Below are positions 54,002-62,948 of a stretch of DNA of 64,000 bases, in pieces. The stretch comes from Amycolatopsis sp. cg9 (lineage in GTDB: Bacteria; Actinomycetota; Actinomycetes; Mycobacteriales; Pseudonocardiaceae), in NCBI RefSeq assembly GCF_041346945.1, contig NZ_CP166850.1:620001-684000 (forward strand). Direction: 5' to 3'. Numbering within the stretch: the stretch's first letter is position 1; each line of letters begins with the position of its first letter. The translations under genes were made by a program, and so were the position numbers. The notes under the pieces are model-generated. The model saw nothing but the letters and a program-made list of their open reading frames with translations. It had not been told where the DNA came from and searched no databases.

Positions 54002-55768
54002 TCACGGCAGCGAGTTCAGGAACGGCTCGTGGCTGTTCTGGAACTCCCAGTTGTAGTACTTGTCCCAGTTGATCGACCAGGTCATCAGCCCGCGCAGCGC
54101 CGGCGACGTGCCGCCGCGCAGCGTGTACGAGCCGCAGCCGCTGCCCTTGACCAGGCAGTTCACCGCCGTCTGGACGTCCGCCGGCGACGTGTAGCCGTTG
54201 CCGGCGCTGACCGCGGCGGGCAGGCCGATCGCGATCTGGTCCGGCCGCAGCCCGGGGAAGAACTGGCCGGTGTTCGCGACGCTGAAGCCGGCCTTGAGCA
54301 TGTCGGTCATCGCGATGTGGAAGTCGGCGCCGCCCATGTTGTGGTACTGGTTGTCGAGGCCCATGACCGGCCCGGAGTTGTAGTCCTGGACGTGCAGCAC
54401 GGTGAGCGAGTCCCGCAGCGCGTGGATGACCGGCAGGTAGGCGCCGGTCCGCGCGTCCCCGGCGCTCGTGCCACCGTAGAACTGGTAGCCGACCTGCACG
54501 AAGAACGTCTCCGGCGCCATCGTCAGCACGAAGCCCGAGCCGTACTTGGCCTTGAGCGTCTTCAGCGCGGAGATCAGGTTGACGATCACCGGCGTGGTCG
54601 GGTTGCGGAAGTCGGTGTCCCCGGCGTTGAGCGACAGCGAGTGGCCCTCGAAGTCGATGTCGAGGCCGTTGAGCCCGTACTTGTCGATGATCGCCGAGAC
54701 CGAGCTGACGAACTTGTCCCGCGCGGCGGTGGTGGTCAGCTGCACCTGGCCGTTCTGCCCGCCGATGGAGATGACCACCTTCTTGCCCTGGGACTGCTTG
54801 GCTTTGATCGCGGCGATGAAGTCGGCGTCGCTCTCGACGTTCGGGCATTCGGCGACCGGGCAGCGGGTGAAGCGGATGTCCCCCGAAGTGACCGAAGTCG
54901 GCTCCCCGAAAGCGAGGTCGATGATGTCCCAGGCGGCCGGCACGTCGGCCATCCGGACGTAGCCGGAGCCGTTGGCGAAGCTGGCGTGCAGGTAGCCGAC
55001 GAGCGCGTGCTTGGGCAGGCCGGTGTCGACGCACCCGGTGGTGCTCGCGGTGGCGGTGGCGCTCTTCGGCGACTCGCCGGCGCTGTTGTAGGCGGCGACG
55101 GCGTAGCTGTGGGTTTCGCAGGCCTTCAGACCGGAGATCGTGGCGCTCGTCCCGGTGACGGTCGCGACGGCGGTGCTGCCTTCGTAAACGCGGTAGCCGG
55201 TCACGGTGCCGGCGCTCGCGCCCCAGCTGAGGGCGATGGAGTTCGTCGTGATGCTGCCGGTGGCCGGTGCGCCGGGCGCCCCGGGCGTGCCGGGGGTGTT
55301 GCCGCCCGGGCCGTCGAGGACGACGTCGTCGGCGTAGTAGGTGCCGGCGCCGTACCAGCCGTGGAGGTAGAGCTGGGCGGAGGTCTGGTTGCCGGTGGTG
55401 AAGGTGAGTTGCAGCTGGTTGTAGGCGCCCGAGTTGCCGGACCAGGTGGAGGCGCCGCCGGTGATGCCGAGGTAGACGGGGTTCCCGCGCACCCAGGCGG
55501 AGACGGTGTAGGTGGTGTTCGGCTGCACGGACACGGTCTGCGAGCACTGGGCGTAGTCCGCGCCGGCCGGCGTGGCGGCGAGGGCGTAGCCGCCGCCGTG
55601 CACGGGCGTGCTGACGGTGGTGGCGCCGGAGCAGGTCCAGCCGGAGAGCGAGCCGGCTTCGAAACCGGGGTTGGCGAGGAGGTTGGCCGCTTCGGCATGG
55701 CCGGTCACCAGACCGGAGAGTGCCAGCACGAAGGCGGCGAGGGTCGCGGACAGTCTGGAACGCCTCAT
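54002..55768 (-). CDS. Secreted GH18 chitinase with carbohydrate-binding and FnIII modules
   Basis: The 588-residue exported enzyme has a signal (MRRSRLSATLAAFVLALSGL), an N-terminal beta-sandwich carbohydrate-binding domain (NLLANPGFEAGSLSGW, residues 28-150), one FnIII module (about 168-243), and a GH18 barrel from residue 254. The catalytic motif NGLDIDFEG (E374) is a close match to DGxDxDxE with Asn in place of the first Asp. It resembles Streptomyces chitinase C/D-type exochitinases. The promoter has DasR-like repeats. Confidence 0.92.
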   Translation of the reverse strand: MRRSRLSATLAAFVLALSGLVTGHAEAANLLANPGFEAGSLSGWTCSGATTVSTPVHGGGYALAATPAGADYAQCSQTVSVQPNTTYTVSAWVRGNPVYLGITGGASTWSGNSGAYNQLQLTFTTGNQTSAQLYLHGWYGAGTYYADDVVLDGPGGNTPGTPGAPGAPATGSITTNSIALSWGASAGTVTGYRVYEGSTAVATVTGTSATISGLKACETHSYAVAAYNSAGESPKSATATASTTGCVDTGLPKHALVGYLHASFANGSGYVRMADVPAAWDIIDLAFGEPTSVTSGDIRFTRCPVAECPNVESDADFIAAIKAKQSQGKKVVISIGGQNGQVQLTTTAARDKFVSSVSAIIDKYGLNGLDIDFEGHSLSLNAGDTDFRNPTTPVIVNLISALKTLKAKYGSGFVLTMAPETFFVQVGYQFYGGTSAGDARTGAYLPVIHALRDSLTVLHVQDYNSGPVMGLDNQYHNMGGADFHIAMTDMLKAGFSVANTGQFFPGLRPDQIAIGLPAAVSAGNGYTSPADVQTAVNCLVKGSGCGSYTLRGGTSPALRGLMTWSINWDKYYNWEFQNSHEPFLNSLP

Positions 55769-55798
55769 CGGGTCCTCCAGTCGGGGAGATACCCGATA

Positions 55799-55831
55799 TT
55801 GTCTAGACCAATATGTAAAATGTCCAGACCA
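55799..55831. promoter_or_regulatory. DasR/chitinase-type direct repeats
   Basis: TTGTCTAGACCA (55799-55810) and ATGTCCAGACCA (55820-55831) are 12-base direct repeats with a 21-base period. Streptomyces chi promoters carry pairs of related repeats (TGGTCNAGACC core) bound by DasR-type regulators and the ChiS/R system. They lie 30-60 bases upstream of the chitinase start. Confidence 0.7.
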
Positions 55832-55856
55832 AAGGTGCCCTTCGGCGCACCTGCGC

Positions 55857-56417
55857 TCAGGAACGCAGCTCCACCAGCAACCTGGTCACCAGCCGGGTCC
55901 GCCCCGCGCGGGACCGGTCGATCACCTGCACACTGCTCCAGCCCGCCGGAACCCGGTCGGCGAGCAGGTCCTCGCGCCACTTCCCCACCCGCCGCACGTG
56001 GCGCGCGAACGACCGCGGCCGCACCACCCGGCCGCGACTGCGCTGCCCCGCCAGCGCCTGCTCCGCCGGGACGTCGAGGAACAGCAACCGCACCGGCCGG
56101 CCGCTCACCGCGCCGACCACGGCCAGCAGGGCGCGGGTCGAGGCCCGCGTCGAGGGCTCGTGGACCACGATCGGGCCCGCCACCCCGAGCGCGCGGCCGA
56201 CGATCCGCGCCCGGTGCCAGGCGTGCACCACCGGCCGGTAGCAGCGGTACGGCACCGAGGGGATCGCCGTCCCGAGCCGCTCGCGGACCTGGTCGGAGTC
56301 CAGCACCGGCAGGCCCGTCGCCGCGTGGCGGAGCATCGTCGTCTTGCCCGCGCCCGGGAGACCCGCCACGACCAGCATGTCGCGTGGCCCGAGTTCGATG
56401 ACAGTGGGCTCGCTCAT
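55857..56417 (-). CDS. P-loop ATPase/kinase-like protein
   Basis: The 186-residue protein has Walker A VVAGLPGAGKTTMLRH, LPVLDSDQVRERLG and RPVRLLFLDVPAEQALAG with a R-rich tail (RSRGRVVRPRSFARHVRRVG), a layout close to small AAA_33/zeta-toxin-like kinases. It might phosphorylate a small molecule or act on nucleotides. There is an inverted repeat just upstream. Neighbours do not fix a role. Confidence 0.78.
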   Translation of the reverse strand: MSEPTVIELGPRDMLVVAGLPGAGKTTMLRHAATGLPVLDSDQVRERLGTAIPSVPYRCYRPVVHAWHRARIVGRALGVAGPIVVHEPSTRASTRALLAVVGAVSGRPVRLLFLDVPAEQALAGQRSRGRVVRPRSFARHVRRVGKWREDLLADRVPAGWSSVQVIDRSRAGRTRLVTRLLVELRS

Positions 56418-56435
56418 GCCCGCTCAACGCCCGGC

Positions 56436-56461
56436 CGATGGTAATGGTTCCTTTACCATCG
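56436..56461. promoter_or_regulatory. Inverted repeat upstream of the P-loop gene
   Basis: CGATGGTAA (56436-56444) and TTACCATCG (56453-56461) form a perfect 9-base inverted repeat spaced eight bases, about 20-45 bases before the start of the kinase-like gene. Candidate operator; no regulator gene is adjacent. The rest of the gap to 56672 is otherwise unremarkable except a CTGAAGGGGACG string near 56640. Confidence 0.5.
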
Positions 56462-56672
56462 ACTCACGGACAGTAATGGGCACGTCTTCCGCGCGGTGCG
56501 CGCCACCCGGCCGGACGCGCGGCCGTCACACGCCGTGCCACGAGGCCCGAAACCCATGCGGGACAACGCATCCGACGACGGCCAGTTCGGGTGAAGTTCC
56601 CGTCCACCCCTTCCTCGCGCCCGGAAAATCCTTATCTTCTGAAGGGGACGCCGCTAGAACAGAGGACTCCTC

Positions 56673-57095
56673 ATGACCCAGTCGCTGGCACTCCCGGTCC
56701 AGGAATTCTGTCTCGATTGGACGCTCACGGGCGAGGAAGGCAGCAAGGTCGCGGTCACCCTCAGCGGCCAGGTGTCGCTGCTCGACAACAACCGGTTCTA
56801 CAAGATCGACGGCGTCGTCTACGTCACGGAGGGTGACACCGACATCCGCGCGGTCGGCAACCCGTGCCTGTCCGTACGGCGCAACGGCGTCGAGAAGTCC
56901 GGGCGCCAGTGGGGCTGGGAAATGTGCTCGGCCCGCAAACGCCTGGGCGCGCTCACCACGATGGAGGGCTACTTCGTCCGGACGGGCTACTGGGCGCCCG
57001 CCGACCGCGCCATCCAGCTGAGCCTCTGCGCCGAATCCGGGTGGAGCCGGCGCAAGAGCTACAGCCCGCACGTCACCGTCCGGATGGTCGACTGA
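56673..57095 (+). CDS. Unknown 140-residue protein
   Basis: The protein begins MTQSLALPVQEFCLDWTLTG and is rich in beta strands (KVAVTLSGQVSLLDNNRFYK, KSYSPHVTVRMVD), Trp and Cys, with no signal peptide or membrane segment. The codon bias fits a real gene. The stretch RKRLGALTTMEGYFVRTGYW has no match I recognise. A role cannot be stated. It converges on the Ser/Thr kinase gene with a 19-base gap. Confidence 0.6.
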   Translation: MTQSLALPVQEFCLDWTLTGEEGSKVAVTLSGQVSLLDNNRFYKIDGVVYVTEGDTDIRAVGNPCLSVRRNGVEKSGRQWGWEMCSARKRLGALTTMEGYFVRTGYWAPADRAIQLSLCAESGWSRRKSYSPHVTVRMVD

Positions 57096-57114
57096 CCGCT
57101 GAGGCTTGGTCTGG

Positions 57115-58986
57115 TCAGGCCGCCGACGGCCGGACCGGCCTCGCTGTGGACGCCCGGCGCCGCGCCGCCGCGACGACCAGCCCGGCCGCGAGCGCCCCCG
57201 CCACCGCGCACCCGGCGCCGAACCCCGGCGACGGCTCGTGCAGGCGCAGCACCGAAACGCACAGCCACACCGCCGCGCCGAACAGGATGCCGAGCACCGG
57301 GCCGCCGACCGACGCGCCGCGCCAGCGGTGGCCGTTGCGGATCGTGCGCAGCCCGGATTCGAGGTAGGCGAGCGCGAACAACGCCAGGATGAGGCTGCCC
57401 GCGCCCATCGCGCTGGCCAGCGGGTGCTGGCTGGTGAGGAGCGTGAAGGTCTGCGTGATCGGGCCGGTCCGGACGGTCGCGGTGACCGCGCCGCCGACGA
57501 TCCACCGCGCGATCCCGGGCAGGGTGAGTTCCGCGGTGAAGCCGTTCCCCTCGGGTTTCGCGTCGGTCTCGGCCGACCCGAGCGGAATCCCGGCCGCGGA
57601 CAGGTCGATCGCGACCGGCCCGGGGTTGCCGGGACCGCTGAAGATGAGCGGTTTGCTGAGGTCCACCTCGACCGGAGCCGAAACGGAGGTCCCCCCGAGG
57701 TTCAGCGTCGGCGACGCCGAATGCGGCAGCCGTCCGGGGTTGAGCAGGGCGAGAACGACCAGCGCGAGGGCGGCGAGCCCCGCGCCGACGCGCAGCCACA
57801 CGACCGTCGCCTGGAGACCACTCGCCGGATCGGCGGTTTGGCCGGGCGCACCGCCGGTCAGGTTCGGGTCGAGCTGGGCACGAGTCGCGGCCAGGGTGGG
57901 GTTCGGGCCGCCGGGACGGGGGCCGGACCGGTTCCGGGCGGGGTCCGCCCCCGGCACACCAAGCCCGGCCGCGCGTGCGCCGGGTCCACCGGCCCCGGCC
58001 ATGCCGTGCCCGCCCGCACCAGCCGCGCCAAGCCCACCGGCACCCGCGCCGAGGCCGGCTGCCGGCGGAGTCGGGCCGGTCGGCGAGTTCAACCCCGCGA
58101 TCACCCTCGGCGGCAGGTGCAGCACCGGTACCCCGGACCGCTCCAGCCAGCCCGGGCCGTACACCGCCGTCGCCGCCGCTGCGAGATCGGCCGCGAACGA
58201 CTCCGCCTCGCGGTACCGCGCATCCAGCTCGCGGGCCAGGCTTCGCATCACCACCCCGGCGATCGGCATCGGCACACCCGCGATCGGCGCCGGGTCGGTG
58301 AACATGTGCTGGCGCATCATGCTGATCGCGCCGCGGGTGTTGTCGAACGGCAGGCGGCCCGACAGCAGCTCGTAGAGCACCGTTCCCGCCGCGTAGACGT
58401 CCGCCGCCGGGCTCAGGGCGTTGCCCATCGCCTGCTCGGGCGCGATGTACGCCGGGGTGCCGAGGATCTCGCCGCCGTGGGTCACCAGCGTCGCGCCCTC
58501 GCTGATCACGCGCGCGATGCCGAAGTCGGCCACCTTCACCACGCCCTGCGTGCTGAAGAGCAGGTTCCGCGGCTTGACGTCGAGGTGCAGCACGCCGGCC
58601 CGGTGCGCCGCGTGCAGGCCGGCCAGCATCGCCAGGCCGATCGCGCACGCCTGCTCGCCGCTCACGCCGTCGCCGTGGAAGCGGCTGTGGACCGTGCCGC
58701 CGTCCAAGCGCTCCATCACCAGCAGGTGCTCGCGGCCGGTGCGGACGTAGTCGTACACCGGGACGATGTGCGGGTGGTCCAGGCTCGCCAGCACCCGCGC
58801 CTCGCGGTCGAAGAGCTCGCTGCTCGCCGCGTGGTTGAGGATGTCCCACGGCAGCTGCTTGATCGCGACGCTGCGGCCGAGCGTCCGGTGCACGCCCGCG
58901 AACACCACGCCCATGCCGCCTTCGCCGATCTCCGCCCCGATGTCGTACTGCGGCAGGGCGGCGATCAGCTCGGCCGGTGCGCTCAT
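57115..58986 (-). CDS. Membrane Ser/Thr protein kinase, non-RD
   Basis: The 623-residue kinase has an N-terminal catalytic domain (GEGGMGVVF P-loop, K43 in VAIKQLP, HLDVKPRN at 134-141, DFG at 154-156, IAPEQA). The catalytic loop has Leu instead of Arg before Asp, so it is a non-RD kinase. Then come an Ala/Gly/Pro-rich linker (about 290-390), a membrane helix near 400-420, an extracellular beta domain and further membrane helices from about 520. It overlaps a membrane-protein gene by ATGA. Start ATG 58986. Confidence 0.88.
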   Translation of the reverse strand: MSAPAELIAALPQYDIGAEIGEGGMGVVFAGVHRTLGRSVAIKQLPWDILNHAASSELFDREARVLASLDHPHIVPVYDYVRTGREHLLVMERLDGGTVHSRFHGDGVSGEQACAIGLAMLAGLHAAHRAGVLHLDVKPRNLLFSTQGVVKVADFGIARVISEGATLVTHGGEILGTPAYIAPEQAMGNALSPAADVYAAGTVLYELLSGRLPFDNTRGAISMMRQHMFTDPAPIAGVPMPIAGVVMRSLARELDARYREAESFAADLAAAATAVYGPGWLERSGVPVLHLPPRVIAGLNSPTGPTPPAAGLGAGAGGLGAAGAGGHGMAGAGGPGARAAGLGVPGADPARNRSGPRPGGPNPTLAATRAQLDPNLTGGAPGQTADPASGLQATVVWLRVGAGLAALALVVLALLNPGRLPHSASPTLNLGGTSVSAPVEVDLSKPLIFSGPGNPGPVAIDLSAAGIPLGSAETDAKPEGNGFTAELTLPGIARWIVGGAVTATVRTGPITQTFTLLTSQHPLASAMGAGSLILALFALAYLESGLRTIRNGHRWRGASVGGPVLGILFGAAVWLCVSVLRLHEPSPGFGAGCAVAGALAAGLVVAAARRRASTARPVRPSAA

Positions 58987-59777
58987 CGGGTGAATTCCTG
59001 CGTGGACGGCAGCGGCAGCCGGACCGTGGCGCCGTCTTCGGCGGGCGTGACCGCCGGGGGCGCCGGGTGCGGGGTCAGGTAGCCGAGCAGGAACGCGATC
59101 GCCGCGGCGCCCAGCACCACCGGGATCTCGATCGCCGGCTCCGGCGGGACGAGCCGCAGCACCGACAGGCTGATCACCGCGACCAGGCCGGTGCCGAACC
59201 CGGCGGGCAGGAAGCGCAGGCCGCGGCGCCAGCGGTTGGGCGCCAGCCGGTGGCGGGCCAGCGCGAGCAGCGCGGCCGCCCAGGCGAGCACCGTCAGGAC
59301 AAGCATCGCCAGACCGAAGACGCCGTACACCGACCAGACGGAGCCGCGGACGTCGGCGACCGTCGTCGCCTCGCCGAGCGTGGCGCGCTGCGCGTCGAGC
59401 AGCTCCACCGACGAGGGCAGCAGCCCGGTCGCCTGCCCGCTGAGGTCACCGAGGTCCAGCACGAACGTCCGGGTCGCCGAGCCGCGGGACGGCACCTCGA
59501 ACGGCGCCGTCGTGTCGTAGGCGAAGAACGTGAGCGCGAGGGCGACCCCCGACAGCCGCACGCTGCGGACCTTCACCGGCGCGGTGCCGGTGTTGGTGGC
59601 CACGACCTTCAGCTCCACCTGGCCCGCCGGGTCGATCGGGACGGTGGCGTCCTCGATCGGCCGCTGGTCGATCGACACCTGCACCTCGAGCGAGCCGGAA
59701 TCGGCCGACGCGGCCGGCGCGCCGAGCACCACCGCGCACAAACCCAACGCAACCCCCGCCGCGATGACACGTCCCAT
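58983..59777 (-). CDS. Membrane protein partner of the Ser/Thr kinase
   Basis: The 264-residue protein has a signal peptide (MGRVIAAGVALGLCAVVLGA), an exported beta-rich region of about 110 residues with VELKVVATNTGTAPVKVRSV, and three membrane helices in the second half. Its overlap with the kinase start indicates co-translation and a probable shared complex. No known family was recognised. Extracellular sensing for the kinase is plausible but inferred. Confidence 0.78.
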   Translation of the reverse strand: MGRVIAAGVALGLCAVVLGAPAASADSGSLEVQVSIDQRPIEDATVPIDPAGQVELKVVATNTGTAPVKVRSVRLSGVALALTFFAYDTTAPFEVPSRGSATRTFVLDLGDLSGQATGLLPSSVELLDAQRATLGEATTVADVRGSVWSVYGVFGLAMLVLTVLAWAAALLALARHRLAPNRWRRGLRFLPAGFGTGLVAVISLSVLRLVPPEPAIEIPVVLGAAAIAFLLGYLTPHPAPPAVTPAEDGATVRLPLPSTQEFTR

Positions 59778-59850
59778 TGGGCATCCCCTACTTGCGTTAT
59801 CCGACTGGTCCGGAATGCTACAGCGAGCACACACCGGGGAGGGACGTCCG

Positions 59851-60726
59851 ATGCGATTCGTGGTTCGGCTGTTTTTGGGCGCCGTGGCCGGAACGTTGCT
59901 CTTGCTCACGTTCGCGGGCAACGCCGATGCACAAGTTCCGCCATCGGTTGGTTTGAAACCGTCGAGTGGCCCCGCGGGCAGTTCCTTCACCATTTCCTGG
60001 AACGGTTTCCCGGCCTGCCGGACCATCAATTTCTTCTGGGCGGGCACCACGCTCGGCTCGAAGGTGGCGCCGGCGACCAGCGGGCAGTTCCCGGCCGCCG
60101 TCCCCGCCGCCGCGAAGCCGGGCTCGTACACGGTGACCGCGACCTGCACGAGCCAGAAGCAGACCGCCAGCGGGACCTTCGTCGTCACCGGGGTCACCAC
60201 CACCACGCCACCGCCGCCGGTGACGACCACCCCGCCGCCGCCCGTGACCACGCGGCCGACCCGGCCGGGCACCACCACGACCCCGCCGGTCACGACCAGC
60301 ACCACTCCGCCGTCCACCACGACCACCCCGCCGACGACCACCCCGCCGCCCAGCACGCCCGGCACCCCCACCACGTCCAGCACCGAGCCCAAGCCGGGTG
60401 AACTGGTGCTCGACCGGCCGAGCATCCAGCCCGGGGAGTCGCTCGCCGCCTCCGGGCGGGGCTGTCAGCCCGGCCGGGTGGTGACGCTGACCTCCGACGG
60501 CGCCGAGGTCGGTTCGGCCTACACCGACAGCTCCGGCGCGTTCACCGCGCCCGTCGAGTTCACCCGGATCGAGGCCGGGCGGCACACCGTCGTCGCCGAG
60601 TGCGGGGTGCGGCTGACCGGGGCCGTCGACCAGGTCGTCACCCGCTCCTCCGGCGGGCAGACCGGCACGCTGGTCGTCCTCGTGTTCTTCGTCCTCGCCG
60701 GCGTCACGGTGATCCGCTTCCGGTGA
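59851..60726 (+). CDS. Secreted Thr/Pro-rich wall-linked protein
   Basis: The 291-residue protein has a signal (MRFVVRLFLGAVAGTLLLLT), an Ig-like domain (VGLKPSSGPAGSSFTISWNG), a long Thr/Pro repeat linker (about residues 115-185) with TTPPPP units, a second Ig-like domain (LVLDRPSIQPGESLAASGRG) and a C-terminal hydrophobic helix. It is divergent from the kinase partner, and could be a surface protein of the same unit. The low-complexity tract may be unstable in copy number. Confidence 0.8.
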   Translation: MRFVVRLFLGAVAGTLLLLTFAGNADAQVPPSVGLKPSSGPAGSSFTISWNGFPACRTINFFWAGTTLGSKVAPATSGQFPAAVPAAAKPGSYTVTATCTSQKQTASGTFVVTGVTTTTPPPPVTTTPPPPVTTRPTRPGTTTTPPVTTSTTPPSTTTTPPTTTPPPSTPGTPTTSSTEPKPGELVLDRPSIQPGESLAASGRGCQPGRVVTLTSDGAEVGSAYTDSSGAFTAPVEFTRIEAGRHTVVAECGVRLTGAVDQVVTRSSGGQTGTLVVLVFFVLAGVTVIRFR

Positions 60727-60733
60727 TCCCCGG

Positions 60734-60790
60734 TTGACAGGCAACCGCGCGGCTGCCTATCGTGAAAAGGCAGCCAAACGGCTGCCTTTT
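60734..60790. promoter_or_regulatory. Promoter with two ArsR-type palindromes
   Basis: TTGACA (60734-60739) and TATCGT (60758-60763) form a promoter. AGGCAACCGC/GCGGCTGCCT (60739-60758) overlaps it and AAAAGGCAGCC (60765-60775)/GGCTGCCTTTT (60780-60790) is a perfect 11-base inverted repeat just downstream. Both share the AGGCAGCC arm, fitting tandem autorepression sites. Confidence 0.72.
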
Positions 60791-60803
60791 GGAGGAAGGC
60801 GCG

Positions 60804-61580
60804 ATGGACGAGGTCTTCAAAGCGCTGGCCGACCCCAGCCGCCGCCGGCTGCTGGACGTGCTCAACGAGCGCAACGGCCAGACCCTGCGCGAACTGTGCG
60901 CGGGGCTGGCGATGGCCCGCCAGTCGGTGAGCAAGCACCTGGCCGTGCTCGAGGCGGCCGGGCTGGTCACGACCACCCGGCGCGGCCGGGAAAAGCTGCA
61001 CTACCTCGACGCCGCGCCGATCAACGCGATCGCCGACCGCTGGATGACCCGCTACGACCGCAGGCGGGCCGGCGCGCTGGCCGACCTCAAACGAGCACTG
61101 GAGTCCGCACCGATGAACGAATTCGCTTACACGACCTACATCAACACGACGCCGGAGAAGCTCTGGCAAGCGCTTACCGACCCGACCTTCACCCGCCAGT
61201 ACTGGGGTGTTTCCTTCGAAACCGACTGGAAAAAGGGGTCGCCGATGACCTGGACCGAAAGCGGTGCGAAAACCGCGGACCCGGAACAGGTCGTCCTCGA
61301 ATCGGATCCGTACCGCAGGCTGTCCTACACCTGGCACACCTTCACGGCGGAATGGGCGAACGGAAACGGCATCGACGGGGAAACGCTTTCGAAACTGCAG
61401 GCGGAAAGCCGCACGAAGGTCACGTTCACCCTCGAACCGCACGGGGAAATGGTGAAGCTGACGGTGCTGCACGACGGTTTCGACGACGACAGCACGACGC
61501 TGGCGATGTGCAGCCAGGGCTGGCCCGCGCTGCTCTCCAGCCTGAAGACGCTGCTGGAGACCGGCGTCCCCCTTCCGTGA
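60804..61580 (+). CDS. ArsR-type regulator fused to SRPBCC domain
   Basis: The 258-residue protein has an N-terminal ArsR winged helix (LADPSRRRLLDVLNERNGQT, AGLAMARQSVSKHLAVLEAA) and a C-terminal AHSA1/SRPBCC lipid or ligand-binding domain from about residue 105 (FAYTTYINTTPEKLWQALTD ... SQGWPALLSSLKTLLETG). The fusion suggests that a hydrophobic ligand is sensed directly. ATG 60804 follows GGAGGAAG. No metal-binding Cys set is evident, so it is not a metal sensor. Confidence 0.88.
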   Translation: MDEVFKALADPSRRRLLDVLNERNGQTLRELCAGLAMARQSVSKHLAVLEAAGLVTTTRRGREKLHYLDAAPINAIADRWMTRYDRRRAGALADLKRALESAPMNEFAYTTYINTTPEKLWQALTDPTFTRQYWGVSFETDWKKGSPMTWTESGAKTADPEQVVLESDPYRRLSYTWHTFTAEWANGNGIDGETLSKLQAESRTKVTFTLEPHGEMVKLTVLHDGFDDDSTTLAMCSQGWPALLSSLKTLLETGVPLP

Positions 61581-61721
61581 TCCCGGCCAATCGGTCGTTC
61601 CTCCTGAACGCGACACATCTGGCACAGGAAAAAGTCTGAATCCTCCCCCTTTCGTGGGCGGCAGGCTGAAGTCCGGGTGAATTCCCTCCGATCGACGCCA
61701 TCCGATGCGGTTTCGCGGGCG

Positions 61722-61736
61722 TTAGGCTCGCATAAT
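61722..61736 (+). promoter_or_regulatory. Possible iron-dependent promoter of efeO
   Basis: TTAGGCTCGCATAAT contains a TTAGGCT half-site of the DtxR/IdeR type and CATAAT as a -10 candidate. Only one half-site is convincing, so iron control is tentative. The stretch 61581-61721 has no supported gene. Confidence 0.3.
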
Positions 61737-61778
61737 CCGTGACCGGTGATGGTCCGATCGAGTGACGGGAGAGTGCGC

Positions 61779-62948
61779 GTGCCGGGGTCAGTACGTGCTC
61801 GCTGGATCGTGGCGGCGGTCGTGCTCGCCGTCGTGGCGGGCGCCGCCGTGGTGTTCTGGCCCCGCGGCGCGGCCGCCGGGGACCCGGAGATCGCGGTTTC
61901 GCGCTCGACGTGCGGCACCGGCTGGTCGGCGCCGAAGCCGGGGCCGCAGACCTTCCGCCTGCACAACACCGGCTCGGTGACCGCCGAGGTCGACCTGATC
62001 GACCCGGCGACCGGCGTGATCTACGGCGAGGTCGAGGGCCTCGGCCCGGACACCACGCGGCCGCTGCAGGTCAACCTCGGCAACGGCAGCTACGCGTTCC
62101 GCTGCCTGCCCGAGGACGCGGGCGCGATCGTCGGGCCCGCCGTGCGGGTCAGCGGCGGGGCCGAGCGGACCGGGCCGGGCGTCGCGCCGGTGACGCACAA
62201 CGACCTGCTCGGCCCGCTCAAGGCCTACCAGCAGCACGTCGCGACCGGGCTCGGCGAGCTGGTCGCGAACACCGGCGCGCTGAAGGACGCCGTCCACGGC
62301 GGCGACCGCGCGGCGAGCGAGGCGGCCTGGCTGACCGCGCACCTGACCTACGAACGCCTCGGCGCCGCCTACGACGCGTTCGGCGACTCCGACGGCGCCC
62401 TCAACGGCACCGCCGACGGCCTGCCCGCCGGCCCGGCCGACGCCGGGTTCACCGGCTTCCACCGGCTGGAGCGGGGCCTGTGGCACGGCGAGGACCTGGG
62501 CGCGCTCGCCGCCGTCGCCGACCGGCTGGACACCGACGCCCGCGCGCTGCAGGCGTCCTTCGGCGACAGCCAGGTCGACGGCAACGACCTCGGGCTGCGT
62601 GCGCACGAGATCATGGAGAACACGCTGCAGTTCGAACTCACCGGCCGCACCGACTACGGCAGCGGCACCAACCTGGCCACGGCCCGCGCCAACCTCGACG
62701 GCACGCGCGCGGTGCTCGACGTCCTCCGCCCGCTGCTCACCCCGCGCTACCCCGATCTGTCCAAACTGGACAGCTGGCTGACGCGCACGCAGGCCGCTTT
62801 GGACGCCGCGCACCGCCCGGACGGCAGCTGGCCGCCGCTGACGCAGCTTTCCCTCCGGCAGCGGCAAAAGCTGAACGCCGACGTCGGCGAGCTGACCGAA
62901 CTGCTGGCCCCGATCGCCGCGATCGCCGAGCCGAGGAGGGTCTCGTGA
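61779..62948 (+). CDS. efeO: EfeO-type iron uptake protein (M75 peptidase-like)
   Basis: The 389-residue exported protein has an N-terminal membrane anchor or signal ([20 protein letters not shown]), a cupredoxin-like domain with SRSTCGTGW (about 40-115) and a C-terminal imelysin/M75 domain with the metal motif [10 protein letters not shown]. It is part of the EfeUOB ferrous iron uptake system. GTG 61779 follows GGGAGA; ATG 61749 is an alternative. It overlaps efeB by GTGA. No efeU permease is in view. Confidence 0.87.
   Translation: MPGSVRARWIVAAVVLAVVAGAAVVFWPRGAAAGDPEIAVSRSTCGTGWSAPKPGPQTFRLHNTGSVTAEVDLIDPATGVIYGEVEGLGPDTTRPLQVNLGNGSYAFRCLPEDAGAIVGPAVRVSGGAERTGPGVAPVTHNDLLGPLKAYQQHVATGLGELVANTGALKDAVHGGDRAASEAAWLTAHLTYERLGAAYDAFGDSDGALNGTADGLPAGPADAGFTGFHRLERGLWHGEDLGALAAVADRLDTDARALQASFGDSQVDGNDLGLRAHEIMENTLQFELTGRTDYGSGTNLATARANLDGTRAVLDVLRPLLTPRYPDLSKLDSWLTRTQAALDAAHRPDGSWPPLTQLSLRQRQKLNADVGELTELLAPIAAIAEPRRVS

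Noticed and set aside
60231..60360. Possible CRISPR-like or tandem DNA repeat in the Thr/Pro tract
   Set aside because: The repetition is codon-level Thr/Pro low complexity with no equal repeats and spacers.
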